17,467 bases of DNA from an uncultured Eubacteriales bacterium. Lineage in GTDB: Bacteria > Bacillota > Clostridia > Lachnospirales > Anaerotignaceae. The position numbers and the translations under genes are program-made. Location of the stretch: the NCBI GenBank assembly GCA_934552695.1, contig CAKTER010000016.1:1-17467 (forward strand), read 5' to 3'. The notes beneath the pieces were generated by a model. That model was given only the letters and a program-made list of their open reading frames with translations. It was not told the origin of the DNA and searched no databases. Shown one piece after another: positions 1 through 7,794 of the stretch (position 1 is the first letter of the stretch; each line of letters opens with the position of its first letter).

Positions 1-1
1 G

Positions 2-1564
2 GAAAGCGAGTATGGCCTGTCCAAAATGGAGATGGCGAAGGAAGCGGTTATCCGCAGCCTGGATTCGTTGGAGGACAAGGACAGCGTGGGGGTGCTCACC
101 TTTGACACCGAGTTTGCCTGGAATGTGCCCCTGCAAAAGGTGGGCGGGAATCAGGCGGCCATTGGCGAAAGTGTGGCAAAAATCCAGTCCGGCGGGGGTA
201 CCAGCATTTTACCGGCGCTGAGCGAGGCCTATCGGGCGATCCAAAACGCCGACTGCCGCATTAAGCACATTGTGCTGCTGACCGACGGGCAGGCGGAGCG
301 CAGCGGGTACGACACCCTGCTGCGGAACATGGCGGCGGAAAACATCACCCTTTCCACCATTGCGGTGGGGCAGGGGGCGGATGTAAGCCTGCTGGGCAAT
401 TTGGCCGAACAGGCCGGCGGCCGGTTTTATTTTACCAACGCCTTTACCGACCTGCCGGAGATTTTTGCCCGGGAAGCCCTGCTGGCCGGGCAGGAGTACT
501 TGAATAACCGGCGGTTTTATCCGGCGGTAACGGCGGATTCGCCCTTGCTGACGGGTATTGCGGCTCTGCCGGCCCTGAACGGTTATGTGGGGACGGTGGC
601 CAAGCCCCGGGCGGATGTGGTGCTGGAAAGCGATAAGGAAGAACCGGTTTTGGCAGACTGGCGCTACGGGCTGGGCCGGGCGGTCTGCTGGACCAGCGAC
701 GCCAACGGCCAGTGGACGGCGGAGTTTTTGGCTTCGGCCGAGGGCCAGCAGCTGTTCCGCAACATGATTTCCTACCTGCTGCGGAACCAAAGCGAGGGGG
801 ACGTGACCGTAACGGCCGAGGCTTCCGGCGGACAGGGCCTTTTAACGGTGCAAATGCCCTACGACGAAACGGTGGAACAGGTAACGGCAACAGTGCTTTC
901 CTCCCGGGGAGAGAGCTATGAGGTGGCGCTGTCGGCTACGGCCCCGGGTACCTATACCGGCGCCATTCCCACCGACCGGCAGGGGGTATACATTACCACT
1001 CTCAGCCGGTGGCGGGGCCAGGAGCAGGAGGTTTTGCAAACGGCCTTTAGCCTACCGTACCCGGCGGAATATGACCTGACAACCCGGGAGGGGGGCCGGG
1101 AAACGCTGGAAAGAATTGCAGCGGCCGGAGGCGGCCAGATTTTGAGCAGTGCCGAAGAGCTGTTGCAGGCCGGAGAAAAGCCGGTGTATGCCCATCGGGA
1201 TATTTCCCGCCTGTTGCTGGGGATAGCACTCATCCTCTTTTTGCTGGACATTTTGTTCCGGCGGGCCCCCGGGCTGCTGGCTCCGTTGGAGCGGCGGCTG
1301 ACTGTGCCCGCTTTGGGTAAGGCAGCCCCAAAAGCGAAGGCCGGGGCGGAAAAGAAGGAGAGCGCCGCAACGGCACAGAAGCCGGCAACGTCCCGTTCGG
1401 AAGCGAGAGGAACGGCCGAAAAAACGAAAAAAGAGGCAAAGGATACCCTGCGGGAAAAAGAGGGGACGGCTTCCCGGCCCGGAACGGGACGGGGGACGGA
1501 AACGGCCGGCAAAGCCTCCACGGCCCAATCGCTATTGGACAGCAAGCGCCGCCGGAACCGGTAA
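2..1564 (+). CDS. VWA domain protein with C-terminal membrane anchor (5' partial)
   Basis: The reading frame is open from the left edge, so the start and N-terminus lie outside the window; the Met at 26 is internal. The visible part begins inside a von Willebrand A domain. The MIDAS DxSxS motif is missing because it would lie upstream, but the later MIDAS elements are present: GGGTS near 191-205 and LLTDG near 275-289. A middle region of about 230 residues resembles the glutamine-amidotransferase-like part of large bacterial VWA membrane proteins. One hydrophobic helix (LLLGIALILFLLDILF, about 1210-1257) is followed by a basic Ala/Lys/Glu-rich tail of about 95 residues that should be cytoplasmic. 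Family members usually carry another membrane segment at the missing N-terminus and are thought to bind metal-dependent partners at the envelope. The exact role is unknown. The next gene has its own promoter, so this looks like the end of an upstream unit, although I see no clear terminator after it. Confidence 0.85.
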   Translation, partial: ESEYGLSKMEMAKEAVIRSLDSLEDKDSVGVLTFDTEFAWNVPLQKVGGNQAAIGESVAKIQSGGGTSILPALSEAYRAIQNADCRIKHIVLLTDGQAERSGYDTLLRNMAAENITLSTIAVGQGADVSLLGNLAEQAGGRFYFTNAFTDLPEIFAREALLAGQEYLNNRRFYPAVTADSPLLTGIAALPALNGYVGTVAKPRADVVLESDKEEPVLADWRYGLGRAVCWTSDANGQWTAEFLASAEGQQLFRNMISYLLRNQSEGDVTVTAEASGGQGLLTVQMPYDETVEQVTATVLSSRGESYEVALSATAPGTYTGAIPTDRQGVYITTLSRWRGQEQEVLQTAFSLPYPAEYDLTTREGGRETLERIAAAGGGQILSSAEELLQAGEKPVYAHRDISRLLLGIALILFLLDILFRRAPGLLAPLERRLTVPALGKAAPKAKAGAEKKESAATAQKPATSRSEARGTAEKTKKEAKDTLREKEGTASRPGTGRGTETAGKASTAQSLLDSKRRRNR

Positions 1565-1613
1565 CGCCGCTTTGTTACAAAAGTGTGAAGTTGAGAAAAT
1601 GCCGGGTTTAGGC

Positions 1614-1642
1614 TTGTAAAACGGGAGCCGATTTTGTATAAT
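1614..1642 (+). promoter_or_regulatory. Sigma-A type promoter of the vanW-like/lrp/aminotransferase unit
   Basis: The -35 is TTGTAA (1614-1619), followed by a 17-base spacer and a consensus TATAAT -10 (1637-1642). Transcription should start near 1649, leaving a leader of about 74 bases before the preferred ATG at 1723. No other promoter is evident between here and 5051. Confidence 0.75.
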
Positions 1643-1670
1643 GGTTAGAAAATATAAATAATAGAAGAGT

Positions 1671-1710
1671 GACGTTTCGGGAGCGGGAAAGCTCGCTTTC
1701 GCCAAACGTC
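1671..1710 (+). other. Leader hairpin upstream of the VanW-family gene
   Basis: GACGTTT (1671-1677) and AAACGTC (1704-1710) form a perfect 7 bp outer stem. Between them GAGC (1681-1684) can pair with GCTC (1691-1694). The structure lies between the predicted transcription start and the weak GGGGG ribosome binding site. No U-tract follows, so it is not a standard terminator. Its function is unknown. Confidence 0.5.
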
Positions 1711-1722
1711 TGGGGGTTTGTG

Positions 1723-3360
1723 ATGAAGCAGGAGGAAAGGCCGGAGGAGCAAGGAAACCGTTGGGGCAAGCACGATAAGGGCCATGCCGGACGGACGGTT
1801 TTGATTGTAGCCCTGATTGGGATTGCATTGGCGGGCTGCGCCGGCGGCTATTATTACTATCAAAAGCAAAAGGAAGCTGCGGAGCTGCAGGCGCTTTTGG
1901 ACAGCGACCGGATTTTCCCCGGGGTCAGCATCGAAGGCCGTTCGGTGGCCGGGATGACCCGGGACGAGGCCGCTGCCTTTATAAAGGAAGAATTATGCGG
2001 CAGCGTGGACAGCCTGGCCTTGTATTACGAAGAAGAAAGCTGGGAGGTGCCATTTACTCAGCTGGAGGTAGACTTTGGGTTTGATCGGGCGGCGGAGGAG
2101 GCCTATGCGCTGGGCCGCAGCGACAACGGAAAGGCCAGCCTTTCCACCATCCGGGAGCTGGAGGAAACTGGCCAGAGCATTGCCGTAGACGTGTCGTACC
2201 GGGACGAGGCCCTGCGGACGGAAGCGGCTGCCATTGCCGAGGCCCTGAACCAGGAGCCCGGAAACGCCGAGCTGGTGAAAAAGGGCGAATCCTTTGAGAT
2301 TGAGGGCGGCGCCGTGGGCCGGGTGGTCAACGAGTCCGATTTGACCCGGCAGATGGCCCAAAGCCTGGATCAGTTCGATTTTGAGCCCATCGAGGTGCCG
2401 GTGGAGACCGAGGAACCGGCCCTGAGCAAAAAGGTTTTCGATTTTGAAATTAAAAATATCGGTTCCTACACCACCCACTATGCCAGCGGGGATTCGGGCC
2501 GGAACACCAATCTGGTGGTAGGCTGCGAGTACATTAACGGCACGGTACTGATGCCCGGCGAGGAGTTCTCCATGAACGACCGGCTGGGGGACCAGACCTG
2601 GGAGCGGGGCTTCCGCAATGCGGCGGTCATCGTAGACGGCAAACTGGAGCAGGGACTGGGGGGCGGCGTGTGCCAAATCACCACGACCGTGTATAATGCG
2701 GTGATTCGGGCCGAGCTGAAGGTAGTGGAGCGGCACAATCACTCGTTGGCCGTGGGCTATGTTCCCACCGGGCTGGACGCAGCCATTGCCGGGACCTATA
2801 AGGACTTAAAATTTGTCAATTCCACCGAGTACCCGGTCTATTTGGAGGCCTATGCCTCCGGCGGGAACCTGGTTTGCAATTTGTATGGGTACGAAGAGCA
2901 CGACGCAGGCCATGGTGTGGAATTTGAGCGGGTGTACGCCGGTACCATCCCGAAGCCCGCCGAGAAGGTGACGGAAGACCCCGAGCGGTACGAGGACGAG
3001 CGGGAAGTGACCTTTAAGGGCAAGGACGGCTTTAAGATTACGGTGTATAAAATCGTGACCGAAAACGGGAAGCAGGTCAGCCGGGAGTGGTTCTCGGATT
3101 CGACCTACCGGGCCGTGGCCGACGAGGTGACGGTGGGCACCAAGCCCCGGGAGGCAACGGAAACGCCCGATACGCCCATCGGGGCAGGAGGTACGGAACC
3201 CTCAGTTCCGGCATCCTCCGGGGAGGGGGAAAACGCCGGAGCTAGTACCCCGGCGGAGCAGCCCGACGCTTCGACCGGGGAGAATACACAGGAGAATACG
3301 CAGGAAAATAACGGGACGGGGTCGGAGGAAACCGATGACCAGCCCATCGGCACAGAATAA
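1723..3360 (+). CDS. VanW-family cell-envelope protein with a G5-like domain
   Basis: The protein has 545 residues from the ATG at 1723. A GTG at 1669 is in frame but falls at the foot of the leader hairpin with poor ribosome binding, so 1723 (GGGGG a few bases upstream) is preferred. Residues 1-24 are charged and 25-45 form a membrane segment. LAGC at 36-39 resembles a lipobox, though it lies late for a lipoprotein signal. Next come peptidoglycan-binding_4-like sequence (GVSIEGRSVAGMTRDEAA, typical of this family), the VanW domain at about 250-385 (FSMNDRLGDQ; GGGVCQITTTVYNA around Cys317) and a G5-like segment ending in VTVGTKP. A Thr/Glu/Pro/Ser-rich tail finishes the protein. VanW proteins occur with vancomycin-resistance genes, but most copies, including this one, have no van genes nearby, so resistance should not be inferred. 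An extracellular, wall-associated role is likely. The lrp-like gene follows 33 bases later with no terminator between. Confidence 0.88.
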   Translation: MKQEERPEEQGNRWGKHDKGHAGRTVLIVALIGIALAGCAGGYYYYQKQKEAAELQALLDSDRIFPGVSIEGRSVAGMTRDEAAAFIKEELCGSVDSLALYYEEESWEVPFTQLEVDFGFDRAAEEAYALGRSDNGKASLSTIRELEETGQSIAVDVSYRDEALRTEAAAIAEALNQEPGNAELVKKGESFEIEGGAVGRVVNESDLTRQMAQSLDQFDFEPIEVPVETEEPALSKKVFDFEIKNIGSYTTHYASGDSGRNTNLVVGCEYINGTVLMPGEEFSMNDRLGDQTWERGFRNAAVIVDGKLEQGLGGGVCQITTTVYNAVIRAELKVVERHNHSLAVGYVPTGLDAAIAGTYKDLKFVNSTEYPVYLEAYASGGNLVCNLYGYEEHDAGHGVEFERVYAGTIPKPAEKVTEDPERYEDEREVTFKGKDGFKITVYKIVTENGKQVSREWFSDSTYRAVADEVTVGTKPREATETPDTPIGAGGTEPSVPASSGEGENAGASTPAEQPDASTGENTQENTQENNGTGSEETDDQPIGTE

Positions 3361-3393
3361 TGCCGGGAAATTTTGAGTAAGGAGGGGTTTTGG

Positions 3394-3879
3394 ATGCGAG
3401 ATAAGATTTTGGAGCTGTTGGAAAAAGACAGCCGCTTAACGGTGCCGCAGATTGCCGAAAAGCTGGATTTGACCGAGGATATGGTGGCCGCCGAAATCGA
3501 GGCCATGGAGGACGAAAAAATCATTTGCGGGTATCACACCCTTATCAATTGGGATAAGTCCGGCCGGGAGGCGGTAACGGCCTTGATTGAGGTAAAGGTG
3601 ACACCCCAGCGGGGCAACGGCTTCGATAAAATTGCCGAGCGCATTTACCGGTTCGACGAGGTGAAGGCGGTGTACCTGATGTCCGGCGGGTTTGACCTGA
3701 CGGTGATTGTGGACGGGAAAAACATTAAGGAGGTCGCCTTCTTTGTGTCCGACAAGCTTTCGCCCATCGACGCCGTCATCAGCACGGCAACCCATTTTGT
3801 TTTGAAAAAATATAAAGACCACGGCGTGATTTTGGATAAGGAGCGGCTGTGCGGCGAAAGGATGATTGTTTCGCCATGA
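3394..3879 (+). CDS. Lrp/AsnC-family transcriptional regulator
   Basis: The protein has 161 residues. The ATG at 3394 has AAGGAGG at 3379-3385. The in-frame TTG at 3373 lies upstream of that ribosome binding site and is rejected. Residues 1-55 form a winged helix-turn-helix (LTVPQIAEKLDLTEDMVAAE), and about 65-145 form the RAM ligand-binding/oligomerisation domain (AVTALIEVKVTP; VYLMSGGFDLTVIVDG). Proteins of this family form dimers to octamers that sense amino acids and control amino-acid metabolism. The stop TGA overlaps the aminotransferase start (ATGA at 3876-3879), so the two are probably translationally coupled. The regulator may respond to a substrate or product of that enzyme and may control its own operon; this is inference from arrangement only. 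Confidence 0.92.
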   Translation: MRDKILELLEKDSRLTVPQIAEKLDLTEDMVAAEIEAMEDEKIICGYHTLINWDKSGREAVTALIEVKVTPQRGNGFDKIAERIYRFDEVKAVYLMSGGFDLTVIVDGKNIKEVAFFVSDKLSPIDAVISTATHFVLKKYKDHGVILDKERLCGERMIVSP

Positions 3880-5051
3880 GCAGGGACTATGTGAGCCGGA
3901 TGATTCAGGAAATGCCGCCCTCCGGCATCCGGAAGTTTTTTGATGTGGCCCAGTCCATCGAAGGGATTGTGTCCCTTGGCGTGGGCGAGCCGGACTTTTC
4001 CACGCCCTGGTACGCCAGCGAGGCGGCTATCCGCTCCATTGAGGCGGGCAAGACCCAGTATACCTCCAATCAGGGGATGCCGGTGCTGCGGGAAGAAATT
4101 GTAAAATATTTGCAGGACCAATTCCAGGTATCCTACGATCCCCAGGACGAGGTCATGATTACCGTAGGCGCCAGCGAAGGCATTGATTTGGCTATGCGGG
4201 CCATTTTGGAGCCCGGCGACGAGGTGCTGGTGCCTCAGCCCTCCTATGTTTCCTATTGCCCCTGCGTGACCATGGCGGGAGGCAAGCCGGTGCCCCTGCG
4301 GACCATGGCGGAGCACCAGTTCCGCTTGCAGCCCGAGGAGCTGGAGGCGGCCATTACCCCCAAAACCCGGGCCATCATTCTGCCGTATCCCAATAACCCC
4401 ACCGGGGCTATTATGGAAAAGGAAGATTTGGAAAAGCTGGTGCCCATTTTGATTCAGCACGACATTTTGGTGGTTAGCGACGAAATTTATGCCGAGCTGA
4501 CCTATGGCCGCAAGCACGTTTCCATTGCGTCCCTGCCGGGGATGTGGGAGCGGACGATTTTGCTGAACGGGTTTTCCAAGGCCTTTGCCATGACCGGCTG
4601 GCGGCTGGGCTATGCCGCTGCCCCCCGGGACATTTTGCAGGCCATGAACAAGATTCACCAGTACATTATTATGTGCGCTCCCACCATGAGCCAATATGCG
4701 GCGCTGGAAGCCCTCCGGAACGAAATGAGCCGGGAGGATGTGGAGCGGATGCGGGACGAGTACGACGTGCGCCGCCGGCTTATTGTGGGCGGCTTCCGGA
4801 GCATGGGGCTGGATTGCTTTGAGCCCCTGGGGGCCTTTTACTGCTTCCCCTGCATTCAAAGCACCGGCATGACCAGCGACGAATTCTGCGAAGCGCTGCT
4901 GTGGGATTCCAAGGTGGCGGTGGTACCGGGGACGGCCTTTGGCGATTCCGGCGAGGGCTTTATCCGCTGCTCCTATGCTTATTCGGAGGAAGAGATTCAG
5001 GTGGCGCTGGATCGGATTGAGAAATTTGTTCGGAGAAAACGGGGCTACTAA
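3876..5051 (+). CDS. Class I/II pyridoxal-phosphate aminotransferase
   Basis: The protein has 391 residues. The chosen ATG at 3876 overlaps the lrp stop. AAAGGA at 3857-3862 is rather distant, so coupling probably helps initiation; an upstream in-frame GTG at 3849 is less likely. The fold-type I marks are clear: NNPTG at 173-177, DEIY at 202-205, the PLP Schiff-base lysine Lys235 in GFSKAFAMTGWRLGY, and a C-terminal FIRCSYAYSEEEI segment carrying the substrate-carboxylate arginine. It transfers amino groups between an amino acid and a 2-oxo acid in the cytoplasm. It resembles the aspartate/alanine/aromatic branch (PatA/AlaT-like), but specificity cannot be read from sequence. The neighbouring Lrp gene supports an amino-acid role. 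Confidence 0.92.
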   Translation: MSRDYVSRMIQEMPPSGIRKFFDVAQSIEGIVSLGVGEPDFSTPWYASEAAIRSIEAGKTQYTSNQGMPVLREEIVKYLQDQFQVSYDPQDEVMITVGASEGIDLAMRAILEPGDEVLVPQPSYVSYCPCVTMAGGKPVPLRTMAEHQFRLQPEELEAAITPKTRAIILPYPNNPTGAIMEKEDLEKLVPILIQHDILVVSDEIYAELTYGRKHVSIASLPGMWERTILLNGFSKAFAMTGWRLGYAAAPRDILQAMNKIHQYIIMCAPTMSQYAALEALRNEMSREDVERMRDEYDVRRRLIVGGFRSMGLDCFEPLGAFYCFPCIQSTGMTSDEFCEALLWDSKVAVVPGTAFGDSGEGFIRCSYAYSEEEIQVALDRIEKFVRRKRGY

Positions 5052-5121
5052 GCTCTGGCGTACATAAAACCGCATAGTTTGGCAAGAGCGAGCTGGTTTG
5101 GCTTGCCCAACCGTTAAAACG

Positions 5122-5170
5122 AACGACCCGGGTATGGCGAAACGGCTGTATGAGGGTCGTTTTGTTTTTT
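5122..5170 (+). terminator. Intrinsic terminator after the aminotransferase
   Basis: AACGACCC (5122-5129) pairs with GGGTCGTT (5154-5161), followed by a T-rich run to 5170. The loop is long, about 24 bases. It ends only 34 bases before the next ATG, which leaves little room for a separate promoter. Confidence 0.7.
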
Positions 5171-5204
5171 CGATGGTTTACCAATTTTGGAAGGAGGAAG
5201 CACA

Positions 5205-6206
5205 ATGAAGCGTTGGTTGGCACTTCTTTTGGCGGCGGGCCTGTTGGTGACGGGCTGCTCGGCCCAAACCGGAACGGGAGACAAAACGAACCCCCCGGAG
5301 GGGGACGCCGAAAGCACCGGAACCGAGGACGGAACCGGGCCGGGAGCGGAGGCGGCGTACCAGTGGGCGCTGGAACCCACTTGGGAATGGACGGACGTGG
5401 AGCCGGTGTTGGCCTTTCGGCCGGTAGCCGACTACGATTTTAACAGCGTTGACAGCCAGACCCGGGACGGGCTTTCGGTTTTTTATGAAAATGAGAAAAT
5501 GGGGCTGGTGGATGTAGCCGGAAATATCGTGGCCGAGGCCCGCTTCGATAGCATCGACACCGGCTACGGGGGCCGCTATCTTTTGGAAAACGATACGGAG
5601 AGCTTTACGCTGGACGAGAATCATCAGCTGGTTGCCCTGGCGGAGGACGAAGCCACCGACATCCGGGGAACGGCTCCCAATATGTCGCTGTGCTGGGTAG
5701 AGGATCAGCAGCTTTTGTATGTGTATGGCGGCGGGGATACGACCTTGTGGGATCCCTATACGGGAGAGGGCCCTGTCCCGGCCTTCTGTGCCGAAACCGC
5801 TCAGAAATCTGAGGGCGGCGGCCAGTGGATTGATTTTGGCGGCTCCGATATCCCCTGTGTGCTGACTGACGGGGTGCGGCCGGTTACGGAAGTGACCTAT
5901 GCCGCCGTAGGCTCGTTCCAGGACGGCTTGGCCGCTGTGCAGAACGCCGAGGGCAAGTGGGGCTATGTAGACGCCACCGGGGAAGAGGTGTTCCCCTGCG
6001 TGTATGATACGGTATACGGAGCCTCCGAAGGCCTTGTCGCAGTGTGTCAAAACAATGCCTGGGCGCTTTTTACCACGGCAAACCAGGAGGTTATCCCCTT
6101 TGGGGAGTTTGAGGCGCTGCGCCCGGTGTATCAGGGCCAGCTGTGGGCTTGTCAGGAGGGCAAGTGGGGCGTTTTAACGTTGGATTTGGAGCGGTTGCCC
6201 CACTGA
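5205..6206 (+). CDS. WG-repeat lipoprotein
   Basis: The protein has 333 residues. The ATG at 5205 has AAGGAGG at 5191-5197 with 7-base spacing. The N-terminus is a lipoprotein signal (MKRWLALLLAAGLLVTGC) with predicted lipidated Cys18, followed by a low-complexity Gly/Thr/Glu linker to about residue 50. The rest contains degenerate WG repeats: EKMGLVDVAGNIVAE, EGKWGYVDATGEEVFP, and GKWGVLTLD at the end. WG-repeat proteins form beta structures and are often extracellular; biochemical roles are poorly known. The protein should sit on the outer face of the membrane. It lies alone between two terminators with no clear promoter of its own. Function is unassigned. Confidence 0.85.
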   Translation: MKRWLALLLAAGLLVTGCSAQTGTGDKTNPPEGDAESTGTEDGTGPGAEAAYQWALEPTWEWTDVEPVLAFRPVADYDFNSVDSQTRDGLSVFYENEKMGLVDVAGNIVAEARFDSIDTGYGGRYLLENDTESFTLDENHQLVALAEDEATDIRGTAPNMSLCWVEDQQLLYVYGGGDTTLWDPYTGEGPVPAFCAETAQKSEGGGQWIDFGGSDIPCVLTDGVRPVTEVTYAAVGSFQDGLAAVQNAEGKWGYVDATGEEVFPCVYDTVYGASEGLVAVCQNNAWALFTTANQEVIPFGEFEALRPVYQGQLWACQEGKWGVLTLDLERLPH

Positions 6207-6241
6207 TGGCAGCCGGCGTTACAAGCGGTAGAACGGTATCC

Positions 6242-6271
6242 AAAAGGGCTGGGACGATTCCCGGCCCTTTT
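6242..6271 (+). terminator. Intrinsic terminator after the WG-repeat lipoprotein
   Basis: AAAAGGGC (6242-6249), a T-G wobble and GGGA pair with TCCC and GCCCTTTT (6259-6271) around a CGAT loop. This is a 13 bp stem with A and T tracts on either side, so it could act in both directions. Confidence 0.8.
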
Positions 6272-6325
6272 CCTCAGGTTTCTGGTCTTTTTCCTGTATC
6301 CCGATGGTTTTGGGCGGAAATCCCC

Positions 6326-6354
6326 TTGACAAATTCCCGGGTATTGCGTATGCT
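6326..6354 (+). promoter_or_regulatory. Promoter of the threonine ammonia-lyase gene
   Basis: A consensus TTGACA -35 (6326-6331), a 17-base spacer and TATGCT as -10 (6349-6354). Transcription should begin near 6361, giving a leader of about 83 bases. No T-box or other known riboswitch signature is visible in that leader. Confidence 0.65.
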
Positions 6355-6397
6355 AATCGGGTGTTATTCCGAATGGATTCAACGAGACGGAACAAAA

Positions 6398-6423
6398 GGT
6401 TACCATAACAATATTATGGAGCC
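6398..6423 (+). other. Leader hairpin directly upstream of the ilvA ribosome binding site
   Basis: CCATAA (6403-6408) pairs with TTATGG (6414-6419) around a five-base loop. Pairing can extend through one bulged A to GGTT (6398-6401) with AGCC (6420-6423). It ends about seven bases before the AGGGGAGGGA ribosome binding region. It has no U-tract. A role in translation control or mRNA stability is possible but unproven. Confidence 0.45.
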
Positions 6424-6443
6424 AAATAAGGGGAGGGACCTTT

Positions 6444-7637
6444 GTGCTGACGCTGGATAGAATTTACCATGCAGCCTACACCCTGCGGGATGTGGTACGC
6501 GAAACGGATATGATTGCTTCGCCCGAGATTGCGCCGGGGAACGAAGTGTATTTAAAAACCGAGAACTTGCAAATCACCGGGTCGTTTAAGATTCGGGGGG
6601 CTTATTACAAAATTTCCCAGCTTTCGGAGGAAGAAAAGGCCAGGGGCGTGATTGCCTGTTCGGCGGGGAACCATGCCCAAGGGGTGGCTTTAGCCGCTCA
6701 GCACGGCGGTATTTCTGCCAAAATTTGTATCCCCGACAGCGCTCCCATTTCCAAGATTGAGGCCACCCGCAAAAAGGGCGCCGAGGTGGTGCTGGTGGAA
6801 GGGGCTTACGACGACGCCTATGCCCGGGCGGTGGAGATTCAAAAGGAAGAGGGGCGCACCTTTATCCATCCCTTTGACGACGAGTTTGTGATTGCCGGCC
6901 AGGGGACCATTGGGCTGGAGATTTTAAACCAGCTGCCCGAGGTGGACTCGGTGGTGGTGCCCATTGGCGGCGGCGGGCTTATCTCCGGCGTGGCCTATGC
7001 CGTTAAGAGCCTGCGTCCCCACTGCAAGGTCTACGGCGTCCAGTCGGCGGGAGCCCCGTCTATGTATCAGGCCATCCAAAACCACGAGATTGCCACTCTA
7101 CCGGCTGTGCAGACCTTTGCCGACGGCATTGCGGTCAAGCGGCCCGGAAACTTAACCTATGAGCTGGTAAGCCAATATGTGGACGAAGTGGTGACCGTCA
7201 CCGACGACGAGGTAGCCTGCGCTATTTTGGCCCTGATGGAGCAGCACAAGCTGGTCACCGAGGGCGCCGGAGCGGTTCCCGTGGCAGCGGTGATGTTTGG
7301 GAAGATTCCTTTGGCGGGCAAAAAGACCTGCTGCCTAATCTCCGGCGGGAACATCGATGTGAATATTCTGTCCCGGGTGATTACCCGGGGGCTTTTAAAG
7401 GGCGGCCGGGTAGCCAATCTGCGGATTGCCCTGACCGATAAGCCGGGTCAGCTGGAACAGGTGTCCCGGATTATTGCCGAAAACGGCGCCAACGTCGTTT
7501 CGGTGTATCACGACCGCTCCGATGAGAACATGGCGATTAACTCCTGCTTTTTGGATATTTCTATGGAGACCCGGAACCACGAGCAAATTCAACACATTCG
7601 CAAAAGTCTGGTGCAGGCCGGCTTCGAGTTGGTCTAA
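6444..7637 (+). CDS. ilvA: Threonine ammonia-lyase (threonine dehydratase)
   Basis: The protein has 397 residues and starts with GTG at 6444, preceded by AGGGGAGGGA at 6429-6438. It deaminates threonine to 2-oxobutyrate and ammonia, with PLP. The PLP lysine is Lys49 in the SFKIRGA motif, the asparagine of SAGNHAQG follows, and the glycine loop IGGGGL spans 174-179. The C-terminal 70 or so residues form one ACT domain ([25 protein letters not shown] begins it), a likely allosteric site. The length fits the single-ACT form rather than the longer two-ACT biosynthetic enzyme of E. coli. No other ilv or leu genes are nearby, so a catabolic (TdcB-like) role is as likely as isoleucine synthesis. The gene is monocistronic, with its own promoter and terminator. 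Confidence 0.92.
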   Translation: MLTLDRIYHAAYTLRDVVRETDMIASPEIAPGNEVYLKTENLQITGSFKIRGAYYKISQLSEEEKARGVIACSAGNHAQGVALAAQHGGISAKICIPDSAPISKIEATRKKGAEVVLVEGAYDDAYARAVEIQKEEGRTFIHPFDDEFVIAGQGTIGLEILNQLPEVDSVVVPIGGGGLISGVAYAVKSLRPHCKVYGVQSAGAPSMYQAIQNHEIATLPAVQTFADGIAVKRPGNLTYELVSQYVDEVVTVTDDEVACAILALMEQHKLVTEGAGAVPVAAVMFGKIPLAGKKTCCLISGGNIDVNILSRVITRGLLKGGRVANLRIALTDKPGQLEQVSRIIAENGANVVSVYHDRSDENMAINSCFLDISMETRNHEQIQHIRKSLVQAGFELV

Positions 7638-7643
7638 ATGTAT

Positions 7644-7673
7644 AGGGCACCCTGTGCGCCCTGTTTTTCTTTT
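7644..7673 (+). terminator. Intrinsic terminator after ilvA
   Basis: AGGGC (7644-7648) pairs with GCCCT (7658-7662), with further CAC/GTG pairing through a bulge, followed by a T-rich run to 7673. It begins six bases after the ilvA stop. Confidence 0.65.
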
Positions 7674-7687
7674 GGTACATTCGTCTC

Positions 7688-7716
7688 TTGCGGGACAGGA
7701 TGGAATTTTGTACAAT
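7688..7716 (+). promoter_or_regulatory. Promoter of the purC-purF-purB unit
   Basis: TTGCGG (7688-7693), a 17-base spacer and TACAAT (7711-7716). The bases before the -10, ATTTTG, match those before the 1637 promoter. The predicted start near 7723 gives a leader of about 72 bases. I see no purine riboswitch and no clear PurBox pair. Confidence 0.6.
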
Positions 7717-7729
7717 AAACAGGTAAAAA

Positions 7730-7771
7730 TTTGGAACATCGGCACTTTGTTTTCAACATTTTGGAATATGG
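7730..7771 (+). repeat. Direct repeat pair in the purC leader
   Basis: TTTGGAACATCGG (7730-7742) is nearly repeated by TTTGGAATATGG (7760-7771). The copies start 30 bases apart, about three helical turns, just downstream of the predicted transcription start. The spacing suits a bound repressor, but chance similarity is possible. Confidence 0.35.
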
Positions 7772-7794
7772 TCCATGGGAAAGGGGTCACTGTT

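Noticed and set aside
1723..3360. VanW-like gene as a vancomycin-resistance determinant
   Set aside because: No vanA/B-type ligase, vanH, vanX or vanRS genes are present here; VanW domains are common in envelope proteins without resistance.
3645..5075. 476-codon antisense open frame opposite the aminotransferase
   Set aside because: It mirrors a clearly real gene; its length comes from GC-rich codon bias and its product has no recognisable domain.
6361..6443. T-box riboswitch in the ilvA leader
   Set aside because: No T-box antiterminator sequence and no terminator between promoter and start; only a simple hairpin is present.
7474..7794. In-frame upstream extension of purC into the end of ilvA
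   Set aside because: It would skip the ilvA terminator and purC promoter; PurC proteins begin at the [11 protein letters not shown] region with a good ribosome binding site at 7781-7787.
7638..7794. Purine riboswitch or PurBox pair upstream of purC
   Set aside because: I see no three-way-junction core and no inverted PurBox pair; GAACAT at 7734-7739 alone is too short to claim.
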